From: SAR86 cluster bacterium
GTDB taxonomy: Bacteria; Pseudomonadota; Gammaproteobacteria; Magnimaribacterales; Magnimaribacteraceae
Length of the DNA: 64,000 nucleotides
NCBI GenBank assembly: GCA_016777005.1
Contig: JADHSF010000001.1
Location: 41,029 to 105,028, forward strand
Reading direction: 5' to 3'
Shown: positions 32,683 to 41,258 of the stretch, one piece after another
How the letters are laid out: the number at the start of each line of letters is the position of its first letter
How positions within the stretch are numbered: the stretch's first letter is position 1
The notes under the pieces: generated by a model
Databases searched by the model: none
Told to the model about the DNA's origin: nothing
The model's input: the letters and a program-made list of their open reading frames with translations, nothing else
Program-made: the position numbers and the translations under genes

Positions 32683-33642
32683 ATGATGAATTCTTCTCGA
32701 TCTGGTCTAGTCCTTTTCTCAGGAAATGGTAATACTCATTTGTCTAATAAAATAGCCGAGCAACTAGGCATGAAACTTGGACAGGCAAAAGTCACTACCT
32801 TTAGTGATGGTGAAATAAGTATTAGTGTAGAAGAAAATGTAAGAGGAAAAGATGTCTTCTTAATTCAACCAACTTGTGCTCCTGCAGGCGATAATCTTCT
32901 TGAGCTTATAATCATGGTTGATGCTCTTAGAAGATCCTCTGCTGGAAGAATAACAGCAGTAATTCCTTACTATGGCTATGCTCGTCAAGACAGAAGAGTA
33001 AGATCTGAAAGGGTACCTATTAGTGCTAAGGTAATGGCGGATATTCTTGAAAGGTCTGGAATTGATCGCGTACTTACAGTTGAACTTCACTCAGAACAGA
33101 TTCAAGGCTTTTTTGATATTCCAGTAGATAATGTTTATGGAACAAAAGTAATGAGAGATGACATTCTCAAAACTAATTCTGACAATAAGTTAGTCGTCTC
33201 TCCTGATGTTGGAGGAGTGGTGAGATCAAGGGCATTAGCTAAAGTATTAGGACTTTCTGATTTGGCAATAATTGACAAGAGAAGAGATGAGGCCAATCAA
33301 TCGCAGGTTATGAACGTTATTGGGGATGTGTCGGGAAAAGAGTGCATCATAGTAGATGATATAGCTGATACAGCAGGAACATTATGTAATGCTGCCGACG
33401 CATTAAAAGAAGAAGGTGCCGTTAAAGTATCTGCTTATATTGTCCATCCAGTATTGTCAGGTAATGCAATTGAAAAAATTTCACAATCAAAGCTTGATCA
33501 ATTGGTTGTAACAGATACTATACCGCTCTCAAAAGAGGCGCAAAGCTGCAAAAAAATAAGAATTGTAACTATGGCTCCTACTTTGGCTGAAGCAATTAGG
33601 CGAGTAAATAATGAAGAGTCTATAAGTGCAATGTTCTTATAG
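32683..33642 (+). CDS. prs: Ribose-phosphate pyrophosphokinase
   Basis: PRPP synthase motifs ([41 protein letters not shown]). ATG at 32683 preferred over an upstream GTG. Confidence 0.97.
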   Translation: MMNSSRSGLVLFSGNGNTHLSNKIAEQLGMKLGQAKVTTFSDGEISISVEENVRGKDVFLIQPTCAPAGDNLLELIIMVDALRRSSAGRITAVIPYYGYARQDRRVRSERVPISAKVMADILERSGIDRVLTVELHSEQIQGFFDIPVDNVYGTKVMRDDILKTNSDNKLVVSPDVGGVVRSRALAKVLGLSDLAIIDKRRDEANQSQVMNVIGDVSGKECIIVDDIADTAGTLCNAADALKEEGAVKVSAYIVHPVLSGNAIEKISQSKLDQLVVTDTIPLSKEAQSCKKIRIVTMAPTLAEAIRRVNNEESISAMFL

Positions 33643-33654
33643 CGGAGAAAGATT

Positions 33655-34335
33655 ATGTCAGAACAAGTAAATTTAAATGCTGTTGGAAGAGAAACCGATG
33701 GGAAATCTTCTAGCAGACAACTAAGAAGGAATGGTTCGGTACCAGCAGTAATATACGGTGGCGATAAAGATCCTCTTAGAATATCTATTCTAGAAAAGGA
33801 TATAACAAAAGCATCGGAAGTACCTGGTTTCGCAACACAGATATTGAATATTAATCTTTCTGGAGACGAGCAGAATGTTATTGTTAAAGAAATACAAAGG
33901 CATCCAGCAACTCAGCGAGTCCTCCATGCTGACCTTCTAAGAGTTAATCCAGATACAAAAATTAGTCTTTCTGTTCCGGTACGTTTCATCAATGAAGACA
34001 TCTGTATTGGTGTAAAAATGCATGGTGGAGCTATTTCACGTTTAATCAATAATATAGACATCAATTGCTTAGCCTCTAATCTTCCTGAATATTTAGAAGT
34101 TAATGTTGCTGAGCTGGATGTTGGAGATTCTGTCTTCTTGTCTAGCTTAAACTTGCCCGAGGGAGTCGAAATACCTTCTCTAGCACTAGGGGAAGATCGA
34201 GATCAGGCAGTTGTGTCCATCACTGAAGCTAAAGTACTGGATATTGAGCCTGAGATAGTTGAATCTGAAGGTGAAGATGATGCTGCATCAGATGACTCTG
34301 ATGGAACAGAAAGCTCAGATGAGTCTAGCGATTAA
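33655..34335 (+). CDS. rplY: 50S ribosomal protein L25/CTC
   Basis: L25/TL5 family with acidic C-terminus; prs-rplY-pth-ychF order. Confidence 0.95.
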   Translation: MSEQVNLNAVGRETDGKSSSRQLRRNGSVPAVIYGGDKDPLRISILEKDITKASEVPGFATQILNINLSGDEQNVIVKEIQRHPATQRVLHADLLRVNPDTKISLSVPVRFINEDICIGVKMHGGAISRLINNIDINCLASNLPEYLEVNVAELDVGDSVFLSSLNLPEGVEIPSLALGEDRDQAVVSITEAKVLDIEPEIVESEGEDDAASDDSDGTESSDESSD

Positions 34336-34352
34336 TCCTTAATCTCATTTCC

Positions 34353-34949
34353 ATGGAACCACTTTTAATTGCAGGGTTGGGAAATCCTGGGGATCAATAT
34401 GTATCTACTAGGCATAATGCAGGTGCGGATTTAATTAATCTCATTTGTGATAGATACTCTCTTTCTCTTAAGAAAGAAAATCAGATTCATGGATTGTATG
34501 CGATATACGAAAGTGAAAAATGCAAAATAATATTTGTAAGACCCTCAACGTATATGAATGAAAGTGGAATATGTATTTCAAAAGCTAGGAAATATTTTGG
34601 GTTAAAGACAGAACAAATATTGATAGCCCACGATGAATTAGATTTACCTAATGCAGAAATTAAACTAAAAGAATCTGGTGGTCATGGTGGTCACAATGGT
34701 CTTCGAAATATTATAGATCAACTACAAGGCGACAAATCTTTCAAAAGATTAAGAATTGGAATAGGTCATCCAGGAAAAGATAAAGATGTTGTATCTTATG
34801 TTCTAAAGAAGGCTTCTGCCAAAGAAAGGCAGCATTTGATTGAGAGCCTTTATGATTATTTAGATATAGGAGAGAAAATTTCTCAAGACGGATGGCAGAA
34901 GACTGTAATGAATTATCACTCAAAAAAGGAGGAGTCTAATGAGTCTTAA
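34353..34949 (+). CDS. pth: Peptidyl-tRNA hydrolase
   Basis: AGLGNPGDQYVSTRHNAG; GGHGGHNGLRNI. Confidence 0.97.
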   Translation: MEPLLIAGLGNPGDQYVSTRHNAGADLINLICDRYSLSLKKENQIHGLYAIYESEKCKIIFVRPSTYMNESGICISKARKYFGLKTEQILIAHDELDLPNAEIKLKESGGHGGHNGLRNIIDQLQGDKSFKRLRIGIGHPGKDKDVVSYVLKKASAKERQHLIESLYDYLDIGEKISQDGWQKTVMNYHSKKEESNES

Positions 34950-36027
34950 ATGTGGAATTGTGGGCTTACCTAATGTTGGTAAATCTACTTTGTTTAATGC
35001 TTTAACTGCAGCAGGCATAGAGGCTCAGAATTTCCCTTTTTGCACTATTGAACCAAATAAAGGTATTGTTGCAGTACCAGACCCTAGATTGGATGAAATC
35101 TCAGAAATTGTAAAACCAGAAAAAAAGATCGCAACAACTACCGAGTTTGTTGACATAGCGGGATTGGTTAAGGGAGCATCTGAAGGAGAAGGTTTAGGAA
35201 ATAAGTTTCTGTCCCATATAAGAGAAACTCAAGCAATTATTCACGTCATAAGATGTTTTGAAAATCCCGACATCACTCATGTACATGATGAAGTCGATCC
35301 AGTTGTTGACCTAGAGACAGTTGAAACAGAACTTTTACTTTCAGATATAGAAACTTTGTCTAATGCATTATTGAGACTAGAAAAAGCGTCTCGTTCTGGA
35401 GATAAAGAAATTGCAATCCAAAAGAGTAAATATGAAAGCCTGTCAGCTGAACTCAGCTCTGGGGTTTTGGGTAGAAATACGGAAACATTCATCAAAGACC
35501 CAAATGCTTTTAAGGAATTAGGTCTTATAACTGTAAAGCCCTGCCTGTATATAGGTAATGTCGAAGACTTAGATGCAGAAAATGCTCTCTTGAATCAGCT
35601 TGTTAATTATGCCAAAGAAAGAGACTCAATTGTTCTTCCTATGTGCAATCAATTAGAAGCTGAAATTGCAGAATTAGACTTTGAAGAGGGCTTAGAATTC
35701 TTGAATGATATGGGGCTAGAAGAACCAGGTCTCAACAAACTCATTAGAGAGAGTTATAAGATGTTGTCTTTAATTACATATTTCACAGCTGGAGAAAAAG
35801 AGGTGAGGGCTTGGACGGTCAAAGAAGGTTCAACAGCACCAGAAGCTGCTGGAGTTATTCATACTGATTTCCAAAAAGGATTCATAAGAGCTGAAACAAC
35901 TGCTTTCAGTGACTTTATTGATCATCAAGGAGAGTCTGGTGCTAAGGAGGCTGGAAAACTCAGATCGGAAGGTAGCGAGTATATAGTCAAAGATGGAGAT
36001 ATAATGCATTTCAGATTTAATGTGTAA
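34939..36027 (+). CDS. ychF: Redox-regulated ATPase YchF
   Basis: GLPNVGKSTLFNALT; TGS domain C-terminus. Confidence 0.97.
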   Translation: MSLKCGIVGLPNVGKSTLFNALTAAGIEAQNFPFCTIEPNKGIVAVPDPRLDEISEIVKPEKKIATTTEFVDIAGLVKGASEGEGLGNKFLSHIRETQAIIHVIRCFENPDITHVHDEVDPVVDLETVETELLLSDIETLSNALLRLEKASRSGDKEIAIQKSKYESLSAELSSGVLGRNTETFIKDPNAFKELGLITVKPCLYIGNVEDLDAENALLNQLVNYAKERDSIVLPMCNQLEAEIAELDFEEGLEFLNDMGLEEPGLNKLIRESYKMLSLITYFTAGEKEVRAWTVKEGSTAPEAAGVIHTDFQKGFIRAETTAFSDFIDHQGESGAKEAGKLRSEGSEYIVKDGDIMHFRFNV

Positions 36028-36072
36028 TACTTACTCGACTTTATCTATACTCATCACTAAAATTCCCCACAC

Positions 36073-36149
36073 GGTTGTGTAGCTCAGCTGGTTAGAGCGC
36101 GGCATTCATAATGCCGAGGTCGGTGGTTCAAGTCCACCCACAACCACCA
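36073..36149 (+). tRNA. tRNA-Met (CAT), elongator-like
   Basis: GGTTGTG...CACAACC acceptor, TTCATAA anticodon loop, GGTTCAAGTCC T-arm, encoded CCA. A CAT anticodon alone cannot exclude tRNA-Ile2. Confidence 0.93.
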
Positions 36150-36154
36150 ATCCC

Positions 36155-36940
36155 TTATAAATATTTACTAAAGAAAAGATTCTGCAGTTCTGCTACGGAT
36201 CTACCATATCCACTTTGAGAATCGAAAGCATGCTCTTCTTCAGAAAATATATGCAATTCTGTAGGGATCTTCAAATGCAATAATTTCTCATATATATCAG
36301 TAGAGTCTGATAATTTTACAACAGAGTCTGACGAACCATGTATCAATAATGTTGGTGGAAAATCACTATCCAGTTGCAATAATGGACTTGCTTTATTATA
36401 TTCTTCTTGCGAAGCATCTGGCCCCATTAGGGCCTTATAGGCATCAGAAATAGGATCAGTATTTTCATATTTTCTGATTTGTGTAGGCGGATAAATTGCA
36501 CAAATAGCTTTTACACTAGAATCTACATCATTATCGCCACCCTCTCCTTCGAAGCTTTTATCTACATCACTAAGAGCAGACATTAAAGCAAGATGACCAC
36601 CAGCTGAATTACCCGATACACCTATTCTATTAGAATCTATATTTAGCCCTTCTGAATTTGCTCTTAAATATCTAATCGCACAATTTACATCCTGTATTTG
36701 AGCAGGCCATACTTGCTCTTGAGATAATCTATAGGAGGAACATAAGCATAAAAAGCCTTCCCTAGCCAAAAGAATGGCATAACCCTTCAGTTGATCCTTG
36801 TTCCCTTCTCTCCAACCGCCACCATGGACAAATAAAATTGCGGCCCCATTAGATTTATTATTGAGTGGAATATACAGATCAGCTAAAAGCTCTGAAGAAC
36901 CTATTTTAATATTTTCTTTTATGTTTACTAATTCTTCCAT
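36155..36940 (-). CDS. Alpha/beta hydrolase (carboxylesterase / BD-FAE-like)
   Basis: Oxyanion motif HGGGWREGNK; nucleophile GNSAGGHLA; later LIHGSSDSVV and EEHAF. Confidence 0.88.
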   Translation of the reverse strand: MEELVNIKENIKIGSSELLADLYIPLNNKSNGAAILFVHGGGWREGNKDQLKGYAILLAREGFLCLCSSYRLSQEQVWPAQIQDVNCAIRYLRANSEGLNIDSNRIGVSGNSAGGHLALMSALSDVDKSFEGEGGDNDVDSSVKAICAIYPPTQIRKYENTDPISDAYKALMGPDASQEEYNKASPLLQLDSDFPPTLLIHGSSDSVVKLSDSTDIYEKLLHLKIPTELHIFSEEEHAFDSQSGYGRSVAELQNLFFSKYL

Positions 36941-36950
36941 TTTAAAAAAA

Positions 36951-36967
36951 AGGCATCCTTAGATGCC
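36951..36967 (-). terminator. Intrinsic terminator downstream of 82-aa membrane protein
   Basis: Minus strand AAAAGGGCATC-TAAG-GATGCC-TTTTTTTT. Confidence 0.85.
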
Positions 36968-36985
36968 CTTTTATAAAAGTCCTTT

Positions 36986-37219
36986 TTAAGTCGATCTAGA
37001 ATTCCAAACGCTTAATATTATTATTATAGCTATAATTAGACCTAGCCCCTCAGAACCTAAAATACCAATAACAGTTTGTACGTTTACAAGTATGTTACCA
37101 AAAAATGGTACATTTGTTCCGAATAAAGTGGAGACCAATACCGCCACAGCAACCAATAAAGACAGAAGCTTAGTAAGCTCCCATAGTCCTATTTTTATTC
37201 TTTCTATATAATTCAACAT
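36986..37219 (-). CDS. Small two-TM membrane protein, paralogue 1 (unknown function)
   Basis: MLNYIERIKIGLWELTKLLSLLVAVAVLVSTLFGTNVPFFGNILVNVQTVIGILGSEGLGLIIAIIIILSVWNS; ATG at 37219 preceded by GAGGA SD-like sequence. Confidence 0.7.
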   Translation of the reverse strand: MLNYIERIKIGLWELTKLLSLLVAVAVLVSTLFGTNVPFFGNILVNVQTVIGILGSEGLGLIIAIIIILSVWNSRST

Positions 37220-37232
37220 AATACAAGTCCTC

Positions 37233-37267
37233 AAAAAAAAGGGGGCACCTTGAAAAGGACCCCCTTT
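37233..37267 (-). terminator. Strong intrinsic terminator between the two small membrane-protein genes
   Basis: Minus strand AAAGGGGGTCCTT-TTC-AAGGTGCCCCC-TTTTTTTT. Confidence 0.88.
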
Positions 37268-37286
37268 AATTAAATAAATAGAGACC

Positions 37287-37523
37287 TTATCTGTTATACA
37301 TACTCATTAATAGAGCAAGAACAAGAAGACCTACTAATCCATTTTCACCAAGCATATTTACTAAATCTAAAAGATTGCTAAGTACGCCTCCTACAAAAGG
37401 AACGCTGTCACCAAACACAACTCCAGCAGCAACTCCTAAAGCAACAAGAGAAACTACCAAAGCAGTAACCTGTCCAATAAAGTCTGTAAACATAGTCATT
37501 ATTCTATCCATCATTTCACCCAT
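37287..37523 (-). CDS. Small two-TM membrane protein, paralogue 2 (unknown function)
   Basis: MGEMMDRIMTMFTDFIGQVTALVVSLVALGVAAGVVFGDSVPFVGGVLSNLLDLVNMLGENGLVGLLVLALLMSMYNR; shares FGxxVPFxGxxLxN...LGxxGL with its neighbour. Listed ORF starts at a TTG (37538); ATG at 37523 preferred. Confidence 0.7.
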   Translation of the reverse strand: MGEMMDRIMTMFTDFIGQVTALVVSLVALGVAAGVVFGDSVPFVGGVLSNLLDLVNMLGENGLVGLLVLALLMSMYNR

Positions 37524-37530
37524 TTTTTTG

Positions 37531-37570
37531 CTAAACAAATGTCCAAATAAATTTGGACTAATTCATTTAG
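37531..37570. repeat. Imperfect inverted repeat upstream of paralogue 2
   Basis: CTAAAcaAAT-GTCCAAAT-AA-ATTTGGAC-...CATTTAG; the core GTCCAAAT/ATTTGGAC is perfect. Confidence 0.65.
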
Positions 37571-37628
37571 CAGGACGATGACAATTAAAACAAACGTATC
37601 ACTAACACAAACTATAAGAAATTACAAA

Positions 37629-39713
37629 TTAATCTTCTAATCCTTTCATTGTAAGTCTGATTTTGCCTTGTCTATCAACTTCAAGAACTTTTACTTTTAC
37701 CTCTTCACCTTCAACAAAGTAATCAGATACATTTTCAACTCTCTCTTCGGAAATCTCCGAGACATGAACTAACCCGTCTCTTCCTGGCATAATTGTTACA
37801 AAAGCTCCGAAGTCCTTAATATTGGCAACTGTACCTGTGTAAATCTTATTCACTTCAGGTTCTGCAGTAATTTCTTCAATTCTTTTTTGAGCAAGTTCCC
37901 TAGATGCAGGAGTATCGCCATAAATTGTAACTTTACCACTATCATCGACTTCAATTATTGCTCCAGTCTCTTCAGTTAAACCTCTGATTGTTTCTCCGCC
38001 CTTACCAATTACGTCTCTTATCTTCTTAGTATTGATTTGGACTACGACTGCTTGTGGTGCTTTATCTGATAATTGTTCTCTAGAAGACGATATCACTTCA
38101 TTCATGCTAGATAGTATGTGTGCCCTTGCGGTATGCGCTTTTTCTAGAGCAACCTCAAAGATTTCTTCTGTGATTCCATCTATTTTGATATCCATCTGAA
38201 GAGCAGTTATACCTTCAGAAGTTCCTGCTACCTTAAAGTCCATATCTCCTAGGTGATCTTCGTCACCTAAAATATCTGTAATAACAGCAAAACCCTCTTC
38301 TTCTTTCACCAGACCCATTGCAATACCAGCAACAGCAGCTTTTAATGGGATACCTGCATCCATTAAAGCTAAACTTGATCCACACACACTAGCCATAGAA
38401 CTAGATCCGTTCGATTCTGTAATTTCAGATACTACTCGGATTGTGTAAGGGAAATCGTCCGGAGACGGCAATACAGCCTCAAGTGCTCTTCTAGCTAGCT
38501 TTCCATGACCAATTTCTCTTCTTTTAGGACCGGACATAAATCCAGCTTCTCCAACAGAATAAGGAGGGAAATTATAATGGAGCATAAATTGATCCTTAAA
38601 TTCACCTTCAATAGCATCTATAAGTTGTGCTTGTCTTGGAGAGCCTAAAGTTGAAGTAACGATTGCTTGAGTTTCACCACGAGTAAATAATGCAGAGCCA
38701 TGAGTATTCTTAAGGACTCCAGTTTCTATGAAGAGAGGTCTTACTGTATCTAAGTCTCTGCCATCTATTCTAGGCTCACCTTTAATAAGTTTCGTTCTTA
38801 CTACTTTTTTCTCAATCTTTTTAACTGCATCAAGTAGATCTGCTCTAGTGGGAGCTCCATCTTCTCCGGTATCATGAGACTCAAGGAGAGACTCTTTTAT
38901 AGCTGATAAGTTTTGGACTCTATCTTGTTTAATCTGAATCTCATAGGCTTCTGCGATTGCTTCAGAACAATTCTTTTCTACAAGTTCTATCACTTCTGAG
39001 CTGATCACTTTCGGTTTATATTCAAAGTCTGGTTTTCCTATATCCGATGCCATTTCTTTAATGGCTTCTATAGCAACTTGCATTTCTTGATGAGCAAATA
39101 ATATTCCACCTAGCATTTGATCTTCAGATAACTCTTTAGCCTCAGATTCGACCATAATTACAGCGGCATCACTTCCAGCTATGACCATATCTAAATGAGA
39201 GTCTTCGAGCTCGCTTCTTGTAGGATTTACACAGTAATTCCCATCTATGAAGCCTACCCTGACTGCTCCAAGAGGACCATTAAACGGTAATCCAGAAATA
39301 GCCACAGCCGCTGAAGCAGCTATGAAAGACAAAACATCAGGATCGACATTCTTATCTGATGAAATAACTGTACATATAACTTGTACTTCATAAAGAAAGT
39401 CATCGTTAAATAATGGCCTTAAAGGTCTGTCAATCAGCCTTGAAGTAAGAGTTTCTTTTTCTGTGGGTCGACCTTCTCTTTTAAAAAAACCACCTGGTAT
39501 TTTACCGGTGGCATATGTTTTTTCTTGATAATTTACAGTGAGAGGGAAAAAGTCTTGATGTTCTCCAGGTGCTTTTCCTACTACTACAGTTGCCAGGACC
39601 TGCGTATCTTCACAAGTTGCAATAACTGCTCCAGTTGCCTGTCTAGCAACTTTCCCTGATTCTAAAGTGATTTCTTTATCGCCTAATTTAAACGATTTTT
39701 TATAACTTTCCAT
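37629..39713 (-). CDS. pnp: Polyribonucleotide nucleotidyltransferase
   Basis: Two RNase PH domains, KH ([14 protein letters not shown]) and S1 domains; downstream of rpsO. Confidence 0.98.
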   Translation of the reverse strand: MESYKKSFKLGDKEITLESGKVARQATGAVIATCEDTQVLATVVVGKAPGEHQDFFPLTVNYQEKTYATGKIPGGFFKREGRPTEKETLTSRLIDRPLRPLFNDDFLYEVQVICTVISSDKNVDPDVLSFIAASAAVAISGLPFNGPLGAVRVGFIDGNYCVNPTRSELEDSHLDMVIAGSDAAVIMVESEAKELSEDQMLGGILFAHQEMQVAIEAIKEMASDIGKPDFEYKPKVISSEVIELVEKNCSEAIAEAYEIQIKQDRVQNLSAIKESLLESHDTGEDGAPTRADLLDAVKKIEKKVVRTKLIKGEPRIDGRDLDTVRPLFIETGVLKNTHGSALFTRGETQAIVTSTLGSPRQAQLIDAIEGEFKDQFMLHYNFPPYSVGEAGFMSGPKRREIGHGKLARRALEAVLPSPDDFPYTIRVVSEITESNGSSSMASVCGSSLALMDAGIPLKAAVAGIAMGLVKEEEGFAVITDILGDEDHLGDMDFKVAGTSEGITALQMDIKIDGITEEIFEVALEKAHTARAHILSSMNEVISSSREQLSDKAPQAVVVQINTKKIRDVIGKGGETIRGLTEETGAIIEVDDSGKVTIYGDTPASRELAQKRIEEITAEPEVNKIYTGTVANIKDFGAFVTIMPGRDGLVHVSEISEERVENVSDYFVEGEEVKVKVLEVDRQGKIRLTMKGLED

Positions 39714-39781
39714 TTTGATTTCCTATGTTTTACCGAGCCGAATTGCTTAGTAATTAAAAGATTAGATGATGTGGGATTCTT

Positions 39782-40051
39782 TTATCTTCTTAAACCTAGA
39801 TCGGAGATTAACTTTGTGTAAACCTCTGGTTTAGATGATTTGATGTAATCAAGTAGCTTTCTACGTTGATTAACCATGCGAATTAAGCCTGTTCTAGAAT
39901 GATGATCTTTAGCGTTAGCTTTAAAATGTGATTGAAGTGCATCTATATTTGCGGACAATAAAGCGACCTGAACCTCGGGAGAACCTGTGTCCTTTTCAGT
40001 TCTTGCGAACTTTGTAACTATTTCTTTCTTAACTGTATTACTTAGTGCCAA
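39782..40051 (-). CDS. rpsO: 30S ribosomal protein S15
   Basis: S15 sequence ([36 protein letters not shown]). Confidence 0.98.
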   Translation of the reverse strand: MALSNTVKKEIVTKFARTEKDTGSPEVQVALLSANIDALQSHFKANAKDHHSRTGLIRMVNQRRKLLDYIKSSKPEVYTKLISDLGLRR

Positions 40052-40072
40052 TTTTTTTTCCTCTAATTCTAA

Positions 40073-40942
40073 CTAATTTGTAGATAAAAGCCTTTTGGGG
40101 AGCAGTTTATGTTGCTCGCTAACCTCACCAATACCTATAAATATTTTACTTTCAGTATATATTCTTACTAATCTATTTTTTTCTAGTGGCGCATTATAGT
40201 CTATTGCTAAGCCATTTCTAATTTTTTTTGCATCTTCTGAATTTAATTCAATTCTATCCATTTCTTGACACATTACATCACAGGGTAAAATCTTCTTGAC
40301 CAAAGATTCGAGAGCATCATCAATAGTTACTGATTCTTGATTTAATTGCATATCACCAACCTCTAATCTTCTCAATGAAATCATGGTAGCGAGGGACCCT
40401 AGATTTCTGCCAAGAGTCTCAACTAAAGTCCTTATATAGGTTCCTTTAGTGCAAGAGACTTTCATGGTGACTATATTTCCAGACATCTCAATAAGTTCAA
40501 TATTTTTTATTAAAATACTTCTTGGTTCTCGGTGCAAATAAACACCTTTTCTAGCCCAGTGATAAAGCGGATTGCCATTTATCTTAATGGCTGAATACAT
40601 TGGGGGAATTTGATTTTGAGGGCCTTTTAAATTGCCTATAGCTTGCTTTATATCTTGGTCATTTACAATAAAATCAGACTGTGCAACTATTTTTCCGGTA
40701 ATATCGCCAGTATCAGTTTCAATTCCACACTCTAAGCCAACTTCATAAACTTTATCCAGATTAGTTGCATAGTTACTAAATTTTGTAGCTTCTCCGATAC
40801 AAATAGGAAGCAGACCTGTTGCGAGAGGATCAAGAGTTCCGCAATGACCAATCCTCTTAGTGCTAAGTTTTGAGCGTAATTTATAAACACAGTTAGCAGA
40901 AGAAACACCTTCTGGCTTATCTAGAAGTAAAAAGCCATGCAT
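40073..40942 (-). CDS. truB: tRNA pseudouridine(55) synthase
   Basis: GFLLLDKPEGVSSA; IGHCGTLDPLATGLLPICIGEATKF. Confidence 0.97.
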   Translation of the reverse strand: MHGFLLLDKPEGVSSANCVYKLRSKLSTKRIGHCGTLDPLATGLLPICIGEATKFSNYATNLDKVYEVGLECGIETDTGDITGKIVAQSDFIVNDQDIKQAIGNLKGPQNQIPPMYSAIKINGNPLYHWARKGVYLHREPRSILIKNIELIEMSGNIVTMKVSCTKGTYIRTLVETLGRNLGSLATMISLRRLEVGDMQLNQESVTIDDALESLVKKILPCDVMCQEMDRIELNSEDAKKIRNGLAIDYNAPLEKNRLVRIYTESKIFIGIGEVSEQHKLLPKRLLSTN

Positions 40943-40946
40943 GGTA

Positions 40947-41258
40947 TTAAAAAATATCTTCTATCTTAAAGAAAATCTCTGGTGTTCTCCTTAAGTTTAA
41001 ATTGCGACTAAGTTTTCTTCTTATAAAACCCTTGGCTTTTTCAAGACCTATCTTGACTTCTTCTGAGTCAATTTCGTTAAAGCTATTACTATTAGAAATA
41101 AATATGTCTGCCTTTTTCATATCAGGTGTAAGTAAAACGTTCAGCACTGTAATGCCTTGTACGCGCGGATCCTTAACCTCCATTGAAAGTACTTTGGAGA
41201 TCTCAACTTTAATTAGGTCAGCGATTCTGTCAGAGCGCTTAAAATCTTGGGAAGGCAT
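40947..41258 (-). CDS. rbfA: Ribosome-binding factor A
   Basis: RbfA family, between infB and truB. Confidence 0.95.
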   Translation of the reverse strand: MPSQDFKRSDRIADLIKVEISKVLSMEVKDPRVQGITVLNVLLTPDMKKADIFISNSNSFNEIDSEEVKIGLEKAKGFIRRKLSRNLNLRRTPEIFFKIEDIF

